A DNA stretch of 54,623 nucleotides, from positions 1-54,623 of the forward strand of contig NZ_LDQC01000096.1 in NCBI RefSeq assembly GCF_001475545.1, in the 5' to 3' direction. This document shows positions 1 to 8,516 of the stretch, in pieces. The translations under genes were made by a program, and so were the position numbers. Positions within the stretch are counted from its first letter, which is position 1. Every line of letters starts with the position of its first letter. The notes below the pieces were generated by a model. That model saw nothing but the letters and a program-made list of their open reading frames with translations, had not been told where the DNA came from and searched no databases. The DNA is from Curtobacterium luteum. Its GTDB lineage: Bacteria > Actinomycetota > Actinomycetes > Actinomycetales > Microbacteriaceae.

Positions 1-20
1 GGTCGCCGCGCGCGGCGACC
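1..20 (-). terminator. Perfect 20-nt palindrome, likely terminator of the leftmost gene
   Basis: The first 20 bases form a perfect GC-only inverted repeat (GGTCGCCGCG followed by its reverse complement). It lies 8 nt beyond the stop codon of the minus-strand gene at 29-382, where an intrinsic terminator would be expected. There is no T-tract, as is common in high-GC actinobacteria. It could also serve a gene left of the window. Confidence 0.45.
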
Positions 21-28
21 GGACAGCC

Positions 29-382
29 CTAGGTCTGCGGCGGGTCGGTCCGCAGGCGCTTGGCCTCGGGCTCCTCGGAGTGGGAGGACGCAGCGTCCAC
101 GAACCGGCCGCCGCCGACCGCAGCCGTCCGCCGCACGAGCTCGTTCACGAGGTCCTCGTCCTCCGGCTCGAGTTCGTCGTCGGGCGCGGTCTCGACCATG
201 ACCTGTGACGCCGGTCCGAGCAGCAGTTCCGCGTTCACCGCGGTGCCGGTGTCGTCCGCTGTCGGGATCTCGACGATGTCGGTCGTCCCGTTCTCGCCGA
301 GTGCTGCCGCGTACGCGAGCACCGCGTCCGCGATCGCGTCGCCGGTCATCACCTTGTTGTCCCCGTACACCACGTACTTCAC
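29..382 (-). CDS. Small acidic protein of unknown function
   Basis: I do not recognise this 117-residue protein. The chosen GTG start at 382 gives an N-terminus reading VKYVVYGDNKVMTG. The longer open frame reaching 523 would run through the AraC start region and is arginine-rich and unlike protein. The first half looks like a compact alpha/beta fold with hydrophobic strands. The second half is very acidic around residues 70-80 and ends in a charged, probably disordered tail. No signal peptide, membrane segment or catalytic motif is visible. A GGGGGAG stretch lies about 13 nt upstream of the start. The gene diverges from the AraC-type gene at 471 across an 88-nt gap, so the two may share a regulatory region. 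Function cannot be assigned. Confidence 0.65.
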   Translation of the reverse strand: MKYVVYGDNKVMTGDAIADAVLAYAAALGENGTTDIVEIPTADDTGTAVNAELLLGPASQVMVETAPDDELEPEDEDLVNELVRRTAAVGGGRFVDAASSHSEEPEAKRLRTDPPQT

Positions 383-470
383 CCGGCCGATCCAACTCCC
401 CCGTGCCGGGAATGTCCGCAGTGCGCAGTCGCAGCGCGGTGTCGGGGGGTGCCGACAGAATGAGCGGTGC

Positions 471-1436
471 ATGACGACGGATGCCTCACCCCTCATCCAC
501 GTCGACCGCCACGGACTGGACATCGACGAGGCGGTCGCGTTCTACGAGCGCGTCTACTCGAGCAAGGACATCTCCGTCGGGCGAGCCGTCGGCGAGCGGT
601 TCACCTGGCGGTTCCGCGCGGTCGGTGACGACGAGGTCGTCGTCGGGACCTCCGCGGTCGAGGCGCCCCGCTGGGGGACCATCGGACAGGCGCCGAACTA
701 CGTGCTCGCCTGGACGACCCGTCCGGGACTCGCCGTCGACACCTCTGGCCGCGACCCGATCGCGATGGAGCCGGGCATCCCGGTGATGTGGCCGTCCGGT
801 CGCGACATCACCTTCGACGGTGAGCCGACGACGCTCCACACCGTGCGGTTCGACGCGCCGTTCCTCGAGTCGGTCGCTGCGGCCCAGCGTCTGGCCGTGC
901 CCGGGCCCCTGCAGTTCACGGTGTCGGCCGCCCCCGGCGCACTCGAGGGCCTCCGCTCGGTGATCGCCTCGGCCGCCCCCGAACTCCTCCGTGCCGACAC
1001 CTCACGGGGTCGTCGCGCGGCACTCAACATGCTCGTCGCCGAGGCCGTGGTCGACGCCTACGACGTCACCCCGACGCTCGAGATCCCGCTCCACGAGGGG
1101 CCGGCGACGATGCGGTTCGCCCAGGAGTGGATGGTCGCGAACGCACACCGGCCGATCACGAGCACCGACGTCAGCCGCGTCACGGGGATCAACGCGCGGA
1201 GCCTGCAAGCCACGTTCCAACGCCACGCTGGCACGAGTCCGATGGCGTTCCTCCGCCAGGTGCGGCTCCACCGCGTCCGGGCGCAGCTCGTCGCCGGCGA
1301 CCCGACGGAGACCACGGTCGCGACGATCGCGAACGCATGGGGGTTCGGGCACCTCGGCCGGTTCGCGGGGTACTACGCGGACACGTTCGGCGAGCTGCCG
1401 TCCGAGACGCTCCGGCGTCGCGGCCGCGGCCGCTGA
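471..1436 (+). CDS. AraC family transcriptional regulator (first of two paralogues)
   Basis: This 321-residue protein has the two helix-turn-helix motifs of an AraC/XylS DNA-binding domain in its last ~100 residues. The first runs through PITSTDVSRVTGINARSLQ and the second through ETTVATIANAWGFGHLGRF, followed by the usual F-G-x-x-P tail. The N-terminal ~210 residues are a sensor domain of unknown ligand. I chose the ATG at 471 because the open frame further upstream is arginine- and serine-rich and overlaps the divergent gene. The protein closely resembles the AraC-type protein at 8517-9476 in length, domain layout and many HTH residues. The two genes bracket the LacI/ABC/GH3 cassette. The stop codon lies inside the first copy of a 17-bp tandem repeat. 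The target genes are unknown. Confidence 0.85.
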   Translation: MTTDASPLIHVDRHGLDIDEAVAFYERVYSSKDISVGRAVGERFTWRFRAVGDDEVVVGTSAVEAPRWGTIGQAPNYVLAWTTRPGLAVDTSGRDPIAMEPGIPVMWPSGRDITFDGEPTTLHTVRFDAPFLESVAAAQRLAVPGPLQFTVSAAPGALEGLRSVIASAAPELLRADTSRGRRAALNMLVAEAVVDAYDVTPTLEIPLHEGPATMRFAQEWMVANAHRPITSTDVSRVTGINARSLQATFQRHAGTSPMAFLRQVRLHRVRAQLVAGDPTETTVATIANAWGFGHLGRFAGYYADTFGELPSETLRRRGRGR

Positions 1437-1524
1437 CGCGCTCCGGCCGCTGACGCGCCGCGGCCATTGCCGCGCTCCGGCCGCTGACGCGCCGCGGCCG
1501 TTGCCGCGCTCCGACCGTTGCCGC
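1423..1524. repeat. 17-bp tandem repeat, six copies
   Basis: Six consecutive 17-mers start at 1423, 1440, 1457, 1474, 1491 and 1508 and fit the consensus GCYCCGGCCGYTGMCGC. A seventh, degraded copy can be traced to about 1541. The copies at 1440 and 1474 are identical. The first copy covers the last codons and stop of the AraC gene, and the array fills the gap to the convergent LacI gene ending at 1538. The array may vary between strains or affect termination between the convergent genes. Confidence 0.8.
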
Positions 1525-1537
1525 GCCCCGGCTGTCG

Positions 1538-2569
1538 TCAGCGCGCCGCCGCCGGCCCGGTGCTCTGCCGCACCCGGAGTGTCGTCGGGAGTCGCACGTG
1601 ATCGGAGGTCTGCTCCCCGCGCAGCATCGCGAGCAGCATCTCGACCGCATGCGACCCGAGTTCGACCAGGGGCTGCGCCACGGTCGTCAGCGGCGGGGTG
1701 GTCGTCGCAGCCTGCGGGACGTCGTCGAACCCGACCACCGAGAGGTCCTCGGGCACCCGGAGCCCGAGCGCAGCGGCCGACCGCAGGACACCGACGGCCG
1801 AGGAGTCGTTCGCCGCGAACACCGCGGTCGGACGGTCGGGGCCGGCGAGCAGGTCGAGTGCGACCTCGGCCGACCGGTCCTCCTGGTAGCCGCCGTCCCG
1901 CACGAGCGACTCGTCCACCCGCAACCCCGCGGCGACGAGCGCCCGTCGGTACCCGGCCTCGCGGAGCTGGGCGGACGCCAGGTCCGGGCGCCCGCGCAGG
2001 TGTGCGATCCGCGTGTGCCCGAGCCCCACGAGGTGCTCGATCGCCTGCACGGCCCCGCCCTCGTTGTCGGAGTCGACCGTGGCGTGCCCCTCCGGTCCGG
2101 TGTGCGGGTCGATCGCGACGACGGGGATCGAGGACGCCGACAGCGCGGTGCTCGGCGTCACGACGATCGCCCCGTCGATGAGGGTCCCGGACAGGCGGGA
2201 GAGCGACCGGCGCTCCCAGCCCTTCTGCTCGGCACCGGTCACGAGGCCCGCGTAGGCCAGCAGCTCGTACCCCGTGCCCGTCGTCGCGCCGGAGACCCCG
2301 CGCAGCAGTTCGGTGGAGAACGGCTCGAACTCGGTCACGAGGATCCCGACGACGCCGGTGCGCGAACTCCGGAGGCTCCGGGCGACGAGGGAGGTCTCGT
2401 AGCCGAGTTGCTCGACGACCTCCTGCACCCGGAGGATCGTGCCCTGGGCGACGCCGTCCCGCTGGTTGATGACCTTCGACACGGTCGGGATCGAGACGCC
2501 GGCCGCGCGCGCGACGTCCGCGATGGTGACCCGGCCGGCGCCGGGGCGTGCGCCGATCGCCGTGTCCAT
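1538..2569 (-). CDS. LacI family transcriptional regulator of the adjacent ABC/GH3 sugar operon
   Basis: This 343-residue protein is a typical LacI/GalR repressor. Residues 14-36 are the helix-turn-helix (VTIADVARAAGVSIPTVSKV), followed by the hinge region and a periplasmic-binding-protein-like effector domain. The effector domain carries the usual late motif with LSVVGFDDVP. The ATG at 2569 is chosen because the HTH starts 13 residues in; a GTG two codons upstream is also possible. It diverges from the sugar-binding lipoprotein gene at 2720. The perfect palindrome at 2614-2627 lies in the shared gap and is the obvious operator. The protein probably represses the transporter and GH3 glycosidase, and perhaps itself, until a sugar is bound. 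The sugar cannot be read from the sequence; a beta-glucoside or xylo-oligosaccharide is likely from the GH3 neighbour. Confidence 0.9.
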   Translation of the reverse strand: MDTAIGARPGAGRVTIADVARAAGVSIPTVSKVINQRDGVAQGTILRVQEVVEQLGYETSLVARSLRSSRTGVVGILVTEFEPFSTELLRGVSGATTGTGYELLAYAGLVTGAEQKGWERRSLSRLSGTLIDGAIVVTPSTALSASSIPVVAIDPHTGPEGHATVDSDNEGGAVQAIEHLVGLGHTRIAHLRGRPDLASAQLREAGYRRALVAAGLRVDESLVRDGGYQEDRSAEVALDLLAGPDRPTAVFAANDSSAVGVLRSAAALGLRVPEDLSVVGFDDVPQAATTTPPLTTVAQPLVELGSHAVEMLLAMLRGEQTSDHVRLPTTLRVRQSTGPAAAR

Positions 2570-2613
2570 CTGCACACCGTACCGCCGCTGAGCATCCCCG
2601 ACGGTAAAGAAAA

Positions 2614-2658
2614 CGTTATCGATAACGATTGACAAGCCTGGCCGCGCCCTGGCACGCT
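2614..2658 (+). promoter_or_regulatory. LacI-type operator palindrome and promoter of the ABC/GH3 operon
   Basis: CGTTATCGATAACG at 2614-2627 is a perfect 14-bp palindrome with a central CG, the usual form of LacI-family operators. A consensus -35 box TTGACA follows directly at 2629-2634. A weak -10 (CACGCT, 2653-2658) lies 18 nt further on. An operator touching the -35 box fits repression by blocking polymerase. The site also lies just upstream of the divergent LacI gene, allowing autoregulation. Confidence 0.75.
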
Positions 2659-2719
2659 CTCCGCAGAGGCGGCAGTCGATGTCGCTGCGAGTCAACGACG
2701 ACACAACAGGAGTTCCACG

Positions 2720-4015
2720 ATGACGAGGAAGATCCGTGCCGCGGCAGCCATCGCGCTGATCGGGGCGACAGCACTCACCGCCGCTGGCTGTTCGGCAGGC
2801 AGCGACGCGTCGAGCGACGGCGGGAAGGTCACGATGACCTTCTGGCACAACTCGACCACGGGCCCCGGCAAGGCGTTCTGGGACACCACCGTGAAGGACT
2901 TCGAGGCGAAGAACCCGAACGTCACCATCAAGATCCAGGCGATCCAGAACGAGGACCTGGACGGCAAGCTCCAGACCGCCCTCAACTCGAACTCCGCCCC
3001 GGACGTCTTCATGCAGCGCGGCGGCGGCAAGATGGCCGCGATGGTCAACGCCGGCCAGGTCATGGACATCTCCGACTCGATCGGATCGAACGCGACGAGC
3101 GAGATCAGCAAGGGGTCCTTCAAGGCCTTCGAGCTGAACGGCAAGACCTGGGCGATGCCGACGAACGTCGACCCCGAGGGCATCTGGTACAGCAAGGACC
3201 TCTTCGAGAAGGCCGGCATCGACGGCACCCCGACGACCATGGACGAGCTCAACGCCGACATCCAGAAGCTCAAGGACGCGGACATCCAGCCGGTCGCGGT
3301 CGGTGCGAAGGACGCCTGGCCGGCCGCGCACTGGTACTACAACTTCGCACTGCGCGCCTGCTCGCCGAGCGTCCTCACGAAGACCGCGCAGGACCTCAAG
3401 TTCGACAACGGGTGCTGGAAGCAGGCCGGCGAGGACACGAAGGCGTTCTTCGACACCAAGCCCTTCAACGACGGCTTCCTGACCACCTCCGCGCAGCAGG
3501 GCGCCGGCAGCTCCGCCGGTCTCATCGCGAACCACAAGGCCGCCATGGAGCTCATGGGCGCCTGGGACCCGGGCGTGATCTCCTCGCTCACCCCGGACGG
3601 CAAGCCGCTGTCCGACCTCGGCTTCTTCCCGTTCCCGGAGGTCTCCGGCGGCAAGGGTGAAGCGGGCTCGATGATGGGTGCCGTCGGCGGGCTCTCCTGC
3701 TCGGCACAGGCCCCGAAGAAGGCGTGCACCGACTTCCTCAACTTCGTGACCCAGAAGAGCGTCCAGGAGAACTACTACAAGGCGTTCAACTCGATCCCGG
3801 CGAACCAGTCGGCGCAGTCGGTCGTCACCGAGCCGTACCTGAAGACCGTGCTCAAGGCGTACAACGACGCCCCGTTCGTGTCGAACTACCTCGACACGCT
3901 CTACGGCCAGAACGTCGGCAACGCGCTCAACACCAGCGTCGTCAACCTCCTCGCCGGCAAGGGGTCCGTCTCGGACATCGTGTCGACCGTCGACCAGGCC
4001 GCAGCGAAGGGCTGA
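2720..4015 (+). CDS. ABC transporter sugar-binding lipoprotein (family 1 solute-binding protein)
   Basis: This 431-residue protein is the extracellular substrate-binding part of a carbohydrate ABC importer. It starts with a lipoprotein signal peptide: positive MTRKIR, a hydrophobic stretch, and a lipobox ending LTAAGC with the lipidated cysteine at residue 24. The mature part begins with the usual strand (VTMTFWHNSTT) and has the family pattern of a PDVF segment and several conserved tryptophans. The AGGAG ribosome-binding site at 2708-2712 fixes the ATG at 2720. It is the first gene of a CUT1-type operon with two permeases and a GH3 glycosidase. No ATPase gene is present, so a shared MsiK-like ATPase encoded elsewhere is likely. 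This is a common arrangement in actinobacteria. The ligand is unknown, probably an oligosaccharide. Confidence 0.92.
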   Translation: MTRKIRAAAAIALIGATALTAAGCSAGSDASSDGGKVTMTFWHNSTTGPGKAFWDTTVKDFEAKNPNVTIKIQAIQNEDLDGKLQTALNSNSAPDVFMQRGGGKMAAMVNAGQVMDISDSIGSNATSEISKGSFKAFELNGKTWAMPTNVDPEGIWYSKDLFEKAGIDGTPTTMDELNADIQKLKDADIQPVAVGAKDAWPAAHWYYNFALRACSPSVLTKTAQDLKFDNGCWKQAGEDTKAFFDTKPFNDGFLTTSAQQGAGSSAGLIANHKAAMELMGAWDPGVISSLTPDGKPLSDLGFFPFPEVSGGKGEAGSMMGAVGGLSCSAQAPKKACTDFLNFVTQKSVQENYYKAFNSIPANQSAQSVVTEPYLKTVLKAYNDAPFVSNYLDTLYGQNVGNALNTSVVNLLAGKGSVSDIVSTVDQAAAKG

Positions 4016-4018
4016 CGC

Positions 4019-5035
4019 ATGACCACCTCCGTCGCACCGCGCTCGAACGAGGCGCGGTCCGGGACGGGGCGTCGCACGGGCGGGGCCGACGGTACGCCGT
4101 CGGCCCCGGCCCGCCGGGTCCGCAAGGGCACCGACGTCCGAACCCGGGTCGAGATCGCCGTCCTCGCTGGCCCCGCGGTCATCATGTTCGTCGGGTTCGT
4201 CATCCTGCCCGTCGCGCTCGCCGCCTACTACGGCTTCTACAAGTGGCAGGGCTACGGCGCCCCCGTCGACTTCGTGGGCCTGCAGAACTACAAGGTCATC
4301 TTCACCGATCCGGACTTCCGGGCCGTGCTCTGGCACAACCTCTTCATCGTCATCGGATCGCTCCTCGTGCAGGGCCCGATCGCGATCATCCTCGCGCTGC
4401 TGCTCAACCAGCGCATCCGCGGCCGCGGTCTCATCCGCGTCCTGATCTTCCTGCCGTACGTCATCTCCGAGGTCATCGTCGGCACCGGGTGGAGCCTCAT
4501 GCTCCAGTCGAGCGGTGCGGTGAACGACCTGCTGCAGTCGCTCGGTCTCGGGTTCCTGCGCAACGACTGGCTCTCGAACCCCGACATCGCGATCTGGACC
4601 CTGCTCGGGATCATCTCGTGGAAGTACATCGGCTTCGCGGTGATCCTGTTCCTCGCCGGCCTGCAGAGCATCCCCGAGGAGCTGTTCGAGGCCGCCCAGC
4701 TCGACGGTGCGAGCTACTGGCAGATCCAGCGGCGCATCACCCTGCCGCTCCTCGGCCCGACGCTCCGCATCTGGGCGTTCCTGTCGATCATCGGGTCGCT
4801 CCAGCTGTTCGACCTCGTCTACATCATCTGGGGCCAGTACATCGCCTCGACCGCCGGCACCTCGACGATGGCGACCTACATGGTCGGCAACGGGCGGCTC
4901 TCCGGCAACTACGGGTACGGCAACGCCGTCGCCGTGGTGATCTTCCTCATCTCGCTGGTCGTCGCCCTCGTCTACCAGCGGTTCGTCCTGCGTCGCGACA
5001 CCGCCGGCGCCCTGACCGAGAAGGGCGACCGATGA
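4019..5035 (+). CDS. ABC sugar transporter permease (MalF-like)
   Basis: This 338-residue protein is the first inner-membrane permease of the CUT1 importer. A charged cytoplasmic N-terminus of about 45 residues is followed by six hydrophobic segments. The EAA loop that contacts the ATPase reads EELFEAAQLDGASYWQIQ, near residue 225. The gene starts 3 nt after the binding-protein stop codon and overlaps the next permease by 4 nt (ATGA), so the three are translationally coupled. It belongs to the MalF/UgpA branch and forms a heterodimer with the product of 5032-5907. Substrate preference cannot be read from the permease. Confidence 0.92.
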   Translation: MTTSVAPRSNEARSGTGRRTGGADGTPSAPARRVRKGTDVRTRVEIAVLAGPAVIMFVGFVILPVALAAYYGFYKWQGYGAPVDFVGLQNYKVIFTDPDFRAVLWHNLFIVIGSLLVQGPIAIILALLLNQRIRGRGLIRVLIFLPYVISEVIVGTGWSLMLQSSGAVNDLLQSLGLGFLRNDWLSNPDIAIWTLLGIISWKYIGFAVILFLAGLQSIPEELFEAAQLDGASYWQIQRRITLPLLGPTLRIWAFLSIIGSLQLFDLVYIIWGQYIASTAGTSTMATYMVGNGRLSGNYGYGNAVAVVIFLISLVVALVYQRFVLRRDTAGALTEKGDR

Positions 5036-5907
5036 CCGCCACCGCCTCCATCGTCGCGCCGAAGCGGCGGCCGCACGACAGCCGTCCCGTCAAGCGGGAG
5101 CGCAACCTCGGCACGTACTTCATCGCGCTGCTGTTCATCGCCGTGTGCGTCGGCCCGGTCGCGTACATCGTGCTCGGCGGGTTCCGCACGAACTCGCAGA
5201 TCACCGCGAGCCCCGCCGGCCTGCCGAACCCGTGGCAGATCGGCAACTACGTGAACGTCCTGACCAGCGGGGTGTTCTGGCAGCAGCTCGGCAACTCGGT
5301 GATCGCGGGCGTCACCACGACCGTCGGCGTCGTGGTGCTCGGGCTCATGGTGAGCTTCGTCCTCGCCCGGTACCGGTTCCGCGGCCGGGAGGCGCTGTAC
5401 TCCCTCTTCGCCGCCGGCCTCATGTTCCCGATCACGGTCGCGATCACGCCGCTCTACATCCTCGTGAAGGACCTCGGCCTGACGAACAACCTCGCCGGCG
5501 TCATCCTGCCCCAGATCGCCTTCGCGCTGCCGACGACGGTCATCATCCTCGTGCCGTTCCTCCGGGCGATCCCGGACGAACTCGAGGAGGCCGCCGCCAT
5601 CGACGGGGCGAGCCGCATCGGGTTCTTCTTCCGCATGGTCGTCCCGCTGTCCCTGCCCGGCGTCGTCACGGTCGGCATCCTCGCGTTCATCGGCAGCTGG
5701 AACAGCTACCTGCTGCCGCTGTTCATCCTCAACGACGCGTCGACGTACACGCTGCCGCTCGGCGTGCAGGCGTTCGCGTCGCAGTACTCGGTCGACACCG
5801 CCCGGGTGCTCGCGTTCACATCGCTCTCGATGATCCCGGCACTGGTGTTCTTCGCGATCTTCCAGAAGCGCATCGTCGGTGGCCTCACCGGGGCGGTGAA
5901 GGGGTGA
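5032..5907 (+). CDS. ABC sugar transporter permease (MalG-like)
   Basis: This 291-residue protein is the second permease of the importer (MalG/LacG type). It has six transmembrane segments and an EAA loop reading ELEEAAAIDGASRIGFFFRM near residue 185. The ATG at 5032 overlaps the preceding stop in an ATGA. The TGA stop at 5905-5907 in turn overlaps the GTG start of the GH3 gene at 5904. This tight coupling says that transport and hydrolysis are made together. A long open frame continues upstream in the same frame, but it is the shifted reading of the first permease and not coding. Confidence 0.92.
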   Translation: MTATASIVAPKRRPHDSRPVKRERNLGTYFIALLFIAVCVGPVAYIVLGGFRTNSQITASPAGLPNPWQIGNYVNVLTSGVFWQQLGNSVIAGVTTTVGVVVLGLMVSFVLARYRFRGREALYSLFAAGLMFPITVAITPLYILVKDLGLTNNLAGVILPQIAFALPTTVIILVPFLRAIPDELEEAAAIDGASRIGFFFRMVVPLSLPGVVTVGILAFIGSWNSYLLPLFILNDASTYTLPLGVQAFASQYSVDTARVLAFTSLSMIPALVFFAIFQKRIVGGLTGAVKG

Positions 5908-8492
5908 GCACACTCGGCCCGACGACGGAGGCGACGGACGGCACGGCGACGACGGCGGGCGCGGCGAAGGACGGCCGGGAGGCGCGACCCGCGTCGACCA
6001 CGCCCGTGGCCACCGCGACCGGTGACGGACACCAGGCGCGTGGCGGGCCCGCACCGTGCCTCCAGTCCGAGACCACCCACCTTCCGGACGCGACCGCGCC
6101 CGACCGCGCGAGCACCCTGCTCGCCGCGATGACGCTCGAGGAGAAGACGGCGCAGCTCGTCGGCTACTGGCTCGACCAGAACGGCGTCGTCGCCCCGATG
6201 CAGGGCGAGATGGCCGCCGCGCAGGACGGCACCACGCTCGCCGAGATCACGCGGCACGGCATCGGCCAGTTCACCCGTGTGTACGGCACGCGGCCCGTCG
6301 AACCCGACGAGCGTGCGGCGTGGCTGTGGGCGGAGCAGCGTCGTCTCAAGCGTGAGACGCGGCTCGGCATCCCCGCACTCGTGCACGAGGAGTGCCTCAC
6401 CGGGCTCGCCGTGTGGAAGGCCGCGACGTTCCCGACCCCGCTCGCGTGGGGTGCGGCGTTCGATCCGGAGCTCGTCGAGCAGGTCGGCCGCGCGATCGGT
6501 GACTCGATGCGTGAGCTCGGCGTGCACCAGGGCCTCGCGCCCGTCCTCGACGTCGTCCGCGACCCGCGCTGGGGGCGGGTGGACGAGTGCATCGGCGAGG
6601 ACCCGTACCTCGTCGGCACGGTCGGCACCGCGTACGTCCGCGGGCTGCAGGCGGCCGGGGTCGACGCGACCCTGAAGCACTTCCTCGGGTACTCGGCGTC
6701 CCAGGCGGGGCGCAACCACGCGCCCGTCCACGCCGGACCGCGCGAGGTCGCGGACGTGTCGCTGCCGCCGTTCGAGATGGCGCTGCGGGACGGCGGCGCC
6801 CGGTCGGTCATGAACTCCTACGCCGAGGTCGACGGCGTGCCGGTCGCCTCGGACCCGGCGCTCCTCACCGACCTGCTGCGGGACGGGCTCGGCTTCGACG
6901 GGACCGTCGTGGCCGACTACTTCTCGGTCGCGTTCCTCGAGGTCATGCACGGCGTCGCGGCCGACCGTGGTGAGGCCGCGGCGCTCGCCCTGACCGCCGG
7001 GATCGACGTCGAGCTGCCGACCGGGGACGCGTACCTCGGGCCGCTCGTCGAGCGCGTGCGGTCGGGTGCCGTGGACGAGGCGCTCGTCGACCGGGCCGTG
7101 CTCCGGGTGCTGCGGCAGAAGGAGCGGCTCGGGTTGCTCGACCCCGATGCGTTCGAGGACGACGCTCCCACCAGCGTCGACCTGGACACCCCGCGGCACC
7201 GCTCCCTCGCCGGGGCGCTGGCCGCGCGGTCGCTCGTGCTGCTGTCGAACGAGCGCGTCGGCGCTGCTGCTGACGGCGCTGCTGCTGTCGGCGGCGCCCC
7301 CGTCCTCCCGCTCCCCGCAGGTGCCTCGGTGGCGGTCATCGGCCCGAACGCCGACCGAGCCGAGGCCCTGCAGGGCTGCTACTCCTTCGCGAACCACGTG
7401 CTCGCCGCCCACCCGGACCTGCCCCTCGGGTTCGCGATCCCCACCGTCCGCGAGGCCCTCGTCGATGCCCTCGGTTCCACCGCGGTGCGGTTCGCCGCCG
7501 GCTGCTCGGTCACGGGCGTGGACCGCTCCGGCTTCGCCGACGCGGTCGCGGTCGCCCGGGCCTCGGACGTGGCGGTCGTCGTGGTCGGCGACCAGGCCGG
7601 GCTCTTCGGCCGCGGCACCGTGGGGGAGGGCAACGACACCGAATCGCTCGACCTGCCCGGCGTGCAGCGCGAGCTCGTCGAGGCCGTCGTCGCCACCGGC
7701 ACCCCGACCGTCATGGTGCTCCTGACCGGCCGGCCCTACGCGATCGGATGGGCACTCGACGGGCCAGGGATCCGACCGGCCGCGGTCGTCCAGGCGTTCT
7801 TCCCCGGCGAGGCAGGCGGCACCGCGATCGCCGACCTGCTGACGGGGGCGACGTCGCCGTCGGGTCGGCTCCCCGTCACCCTGCCCCGGTCGGCCGGAGC
7901 GCAGCCGTACACGTACCTCCACCCGCGGCTCGGCGGGCCGTCCGACGTCACGGCGGCGGACTCGACGCCCGTGCGGCCGTTCGGCTTCGGCCTCGGGTAC
8001 ACGTCGTTCGCGTACGAGGACCTCGTCGTCGACGGCACGGTCGCCACGGCGGGCGCGTTCTCCGTCGCCGTGACCGTCCGGAACACCGGCGACCGCGACG
8101 GCGAGGACGTCGTGCAGCTCTACGGCCACGACGTCGCCGCGTCGGTCACCCGACCGCTCGTGCAGCTGCTCGGCTACACGCGCGTCGCGGTACCGGCCGG
8201 CGGAACGGTCCGGGTGCGGTTCGACGTGCCCGTGCAGCGCTTCGGCTTCACCGACCGCGCGATGCGCCGGGTCGTCGAGCCGGGTGACGTCGAGGTGTGG
8301 GTCGCGTCACACGCGGGGGCGTCCCGGCCGGGAGGCACGGTGCACACCGACGGGATCGTCGCGGTCGGGCGCAGTGCCGCTCAGGCCCCCGTGCCCGGGT
8401 CCGCGACGGACCGCGCGGTGGTCCACGTCACCGGCCCGCTGCGCGAGGTGCTGCCGACCGACCGGCGGGCGGTGACCGCAGCGGTGGGCTGA
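5904..8492 (+). CDS. Glycoside hydrolase family 3 protein (beta-glucosidase or beta-xylosidase)
   Basis: This 862-residue protein is a family 3 glycoside hydrolase, hydrolysing terminal beta-linked sugars with retention. The N-terminal barrel begins at MTLEEKTAQLVGYW. The nucleophile should be Asp338 in GTVVADYFSV. The alpha/beta sandwich domain follows, then a C-terminal fibronectin type III-like domain after PFGFGLGYTSF. The GTG at 5904 overlaps the permease stop (GTGA). This start gives a ~75-residue leader rich in Ala, Thr and Gly ahead of the catalytic domain, so a later start is possible. No signal peptide is seen, so the enzyme should act in the cytoplasm on imported oligosaccharides. 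A short Ala/Gly-rich loop (GAAADGAAAVGGA) around 7261-7300 comes from GCTGCTG-type repeats. Substrate is undecided between glucosides and xylosides. Confidence 0.9.
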   Translation: MSTLGPTTEATDGTATTAGAAKDGREARPASTTPVATATGDGHQARGGPAPCLQSETTHLPDATAPDRASTLLAAMTLEEKTAQLVGYWLDQNGVVAPMQGEMAAAQDGTTLAEITRHGIGQFTRVYGTRPVEPDERAAWLWAEQRRLKRETRLGIPALVHEECLTGLAVWKAATFPTPLAWGAAFDPELVEQVGRAIGDSMRELGVHQGLAPVLDVVRDPRWGRVDECIGEDPYLVGTVGTAYVRGLQAAGVDATLKHFLGYSASQAGRNHAPVHAGPREVADVSLPPFEMALRDGGARSVMNSYAEVDGVPVASDPALLTDLLRDGLGFDGTVVADYFSVAFLEVMHGVAADRGEAAALALTAGIDVELPTGDAYLGPLVERVRSGAVDEALVDRAVLRVLRQKERLGLLDPDAFEDDAPTSVDLDTPRHRSLAGALAARSLVLLSNERVGAAADGAAAVGGAPVLPLPAGASVAVIGPNADRAEALQGCYSFANHVLAAHPDLPLGFAIPTVREALVDALGSTAVRFAAGCSVTGVDRSGFADAVAVARASDVAVVVVGDQAGLFGRGTVGEGNDTESLDLPGVQRELVEAVVATGTPTVMVLLTGRPYAIGWALDGPGIRPAAVVQAFFPGEAGGTAIADLLTGATSPSGRLPVTLPRSAGAQPYTYLHPRLGGPSDVTAADSTPVRPFGFGLGYTSFAYEDLVVDGTVATAGAFSVAVTVRNTGDRDGEDVVQLYGHDVAASVTRPLVQLLGYTRVAVPAGGTVRVRFDVPVQRFGFTDRAMRRVVEPGDVEVWVASHAGASRPGGTVHTDGIVAVGRSAAQAPVPGSATDRAVVHVTGPLREVLPTDRRAVTAAVG

Positions 8493-8516
8493 TCCTCTGC
8501 TGCTCGCGTCCGCCGT

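Noticed and set aside
1423..1541. CRISPR array
   Set aside because: The 17-mers follow one another without spacers, and no cas gene is present in the window.
1538..4336. A 932-codon open frame on the minus strand opposite the sugar-binding lipoprotein and LacI region
   Set aside because: Only its last 343 codons (LacI) look like protein. The rest is the antisense of the 2720-4336 transporter genes and is Arg/Glu/Val-rich, as expected of GC-rich shadow frames.
5706..8129. An 807-codon minus-strand open frame opposite the GH3 gene
   Set aside because: GH3 motifs lie in the plus frame. Long antisense frames are a normal result of high third-position GC.
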